64,000 nucleotides of DNA, taken from positions 248,001 through 312,000 of the forward strand of contig NZ_JAJVKV010000005.1 of the NCBI RefSeq assembly GCF_024198175.1, given 5' to 3'. This DNA comes from Pyxidicoccus xibeiensis (lineage in GTDB: Bacteria; Myxococcota; Myxococcia; Myxococcales; Myxococcaceae). The notes beneath the pieces are model-generated. The model was not told the DNA's origin. It saw only the letters and a list, made by a program, of their open reading frames with translations, and did not search any database. Positions 63,020-64,000 of the stretch are shown here, piece by piece (within the stretch, counting starts at the first letter, position 1; each line of letters starts with the position of its first letter). Made by a program: the position numbers and the translations under genes.

Positions 63020-64000
63020 TCAGCGCAGCGGAGGCGGCAGCACCTTCAGCTGCGGCTTCACGACCTTCTGGTCACCGGCGATGACCACCGTCATGGCGTC
63101 CTGCTTCAGCGCGGTGCTGGCCAGCTGCCGCACCTGCTCCGGCGTCACGGCCATCACGTTCTGCACATAGTCCCGCAGGTAGGTGTCCGGCAGGCCGTGC
63201 AGGTCCACGAAGCGCAGCTGGTTGATGATGCCGCTGCGCGAGGAGTTCTGGAGCAGGAAGAAGCCCGCCAGGTAGTTCTGGACGTCCTTCAGCTCCTGCG
63301 CCGAAGGCGCCGTCTTGCGCAGCGAGTCCACCTCCTTGAGGATCTCCTTCAGGGACTCGCCCGTGACGGCGGTCGTCACGTCCGCCCGCTGCACCCAGTA
63401 CGCGTCCTTCACGTGCGTGGTGATGGCGCTGTTGGGCGAGTAGGAATAGCCCCTCTTCTCGCGGATGTTCGCGGTGATGCGCGAGCTGAAGTAGCCGCCC
63501 AGCATCGTGTTCAGGACCTCCTGCTTGACGTAGTCCGGGTGCGACGGAGGCAGCGCCTTCACGGCGACCCGCAGGGTGGACTGCACCGCGCCGGGCCGGT
63601 CGATGAGCTGCACCGACTTGGCCACCTGCTGCGTGGGCACGTTCTCCACTCGCGCCGGGCCGGCCTTCCAGCCGGAGAAGGCGTCTCGCACGGCCTTCTC
63701 CAGCTGGGCCGCGTCGTACCGGCCGACCACGTACAGCCGCGCCCGCGCCGCGCCGTAGTTCGCGTCGAAGTGCGCGCGCACCGTCTCCTGCGTGTACCCC
63801 TTCAGCATCTCCTCGGTCGGGAAGTAGCGGCCATAGGGATGCTGGTCGCCATAGATGGCGCGGAACAGCTGCTCGTCCGCGAGCACCTGCGGCTGGCTCT
63901 TGAAGATGGCCAGGTCGCGCAGCAGGTCTCCCTTCACGCGCTCCAGGTCCTCCTTGGGGAAGCGCGGGTTCTGGATGACGTCCGCGAGCAGCGACACCGC
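63020..64000 (-). CDS. M16-family peptidase (C-terminal part; start outside window)
   Basis: The reading frame is open through the right edge, so the N-terminus with any HXXEH zinc motif is missing. The visible 326 residues contain FPKEDLERVKGDLLRDLAIF, YGRYFPTEEMLKGYTQETVR, then the second M16 domain: MLGGYFSSRITANIREKRGY followed by SYSPNSA and VTPEQVRQLASTAL. The R/Y element (NIREKRGYSYSP) is the substrate-binding signature of processing-peptidase-like M16 proteins. It ends with a Pro-rich tail. It may be the inactive or active partner of an M16 pair; this cannot be told here. Confidence 0.9.
   Translation of the reverse strand, partial: AVSLLADVIQNPRFPKEDLERVKGDLLRDLAIFKSQPQVLADEQLFRAIYGDQHPYGRYFPTEEMLKGYTQETVRAHFDANYGAARARLYVVGRYDAAQLEKAVRDAFSGWKAGPARVENVPTQQVAKSVQLIDRPGAVQSTLRVAVKALPPSHPDYVKQEVLNTMLGGYFSSRITANIREKRGYSYSPNSAITTHVKDAYWVQRADVTTAVTGESLKEILKEVDSLRKTAPSAQELKDVQNYLAGFFLLQNSSRSGIINQLRFVDLHGLPDTYLRDYVQNVMAVTPEQVRQLASTALKQDAMTVVIAGDQKVVKPQLKVLPPPLR

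Overview
The window is 64 kb of very GC-rich, densely coding chromosome from a myxobacterium, most likely Myxococcaceae (Myxococcus, Corallococcus, Pyxidicoccus or a relative). The evidence is a Hanks-type Ser/Thr kinase with a TPR tail, a double-CXXCG protein of the SitI6 swarming-inhibition immunity type, a TonB receptor with its own TonB C-terminal domain of the myxochelin-locus (MxcH) type, many large surface lipoproteins carrying DNRLRE or FN3 modules, and strong G/C at third codon positions. No rRNA operon, CRISPR array, insertion sequence or complete prophage was seen.

Layout. 1-9.4 kb: C-terminally cut S9 peptidase, small proteins, a CXXCH lipoprotein, an MFS exporter, a large DNRLRE lipoprotein and a decayed gene fragment. 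9.66-9.92 kb: promoter, tRNA-Val(TAC), tRNA-Asp(GTC) and a strong terminator, followed by an orphan SitI6-type immunity gene. 10.9-20.4 kb: lipoproteins, a MocR/GntR-aminotransferase regulator overlapping a membrane Ser/Thr kinase by ATGA, a DUF1801-SRPBCC fusion, an ankyrin protein and a small membrane protein. 20.4-34.5 kb: secreted enzymes and surface proteins (5'-nucleotidase, HEXXH metalloprotease, alginate-lyase-like and beta-helix proteins), a MazF/PemK-type toxin without a visible antitoxin and a 745-residue unknown protein. 34.6-42.5 kb: a truncated-looking BTAD-ATPase regulator divergent from a TonB receptor, then a leftward Fur-box-controlled iron operon (two small membrane proteins, PepSY protein, MxcI-like lipoprotein). 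42.7-49 kb: a one-module NRPS (A-PCP-methyltransferase, by-eye code for Asn) and a rhamnogalacturonan-lyase-like lipoprotein. 49-58.6 kb: two unknown or immunity-like genes, then a TetR regulator divergent from a TolC-adaptor-RND efflux operon. 58.6-64 kb: a GspE-like ATPase with an altered Walker A, a PAS-PAS histidine kinase and response regulator pair, accA, and a cut M16 peptidase.

How they work together. The TetR gene has an 18-bp perfect palindrome just upstream and probably controls the efflux operon. The Fur box explains iron control of the PepSY/MxcI operon, which converges on the receptor gene. The kinase and response regulator overlap by ATGA and should act as one pathway. The MocR regulator and Ser/Thr kinase are translationally coupled.

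Most notable unexplained signals: (i) in the 1-kb gap between TetR and tolC, a 20-bp perfect inverted repeat encloses a GNRA-capped hairpin and an 18-nt match to the universally conserved I-CeuI core of 23S rRNA; (ii) the tolC/adaptor junction is present three times in tandem; (iii) the Asn-type A-PCP-MT protein has no condensation or release domain. All family names come from reading motifs by eye; no searches were run.
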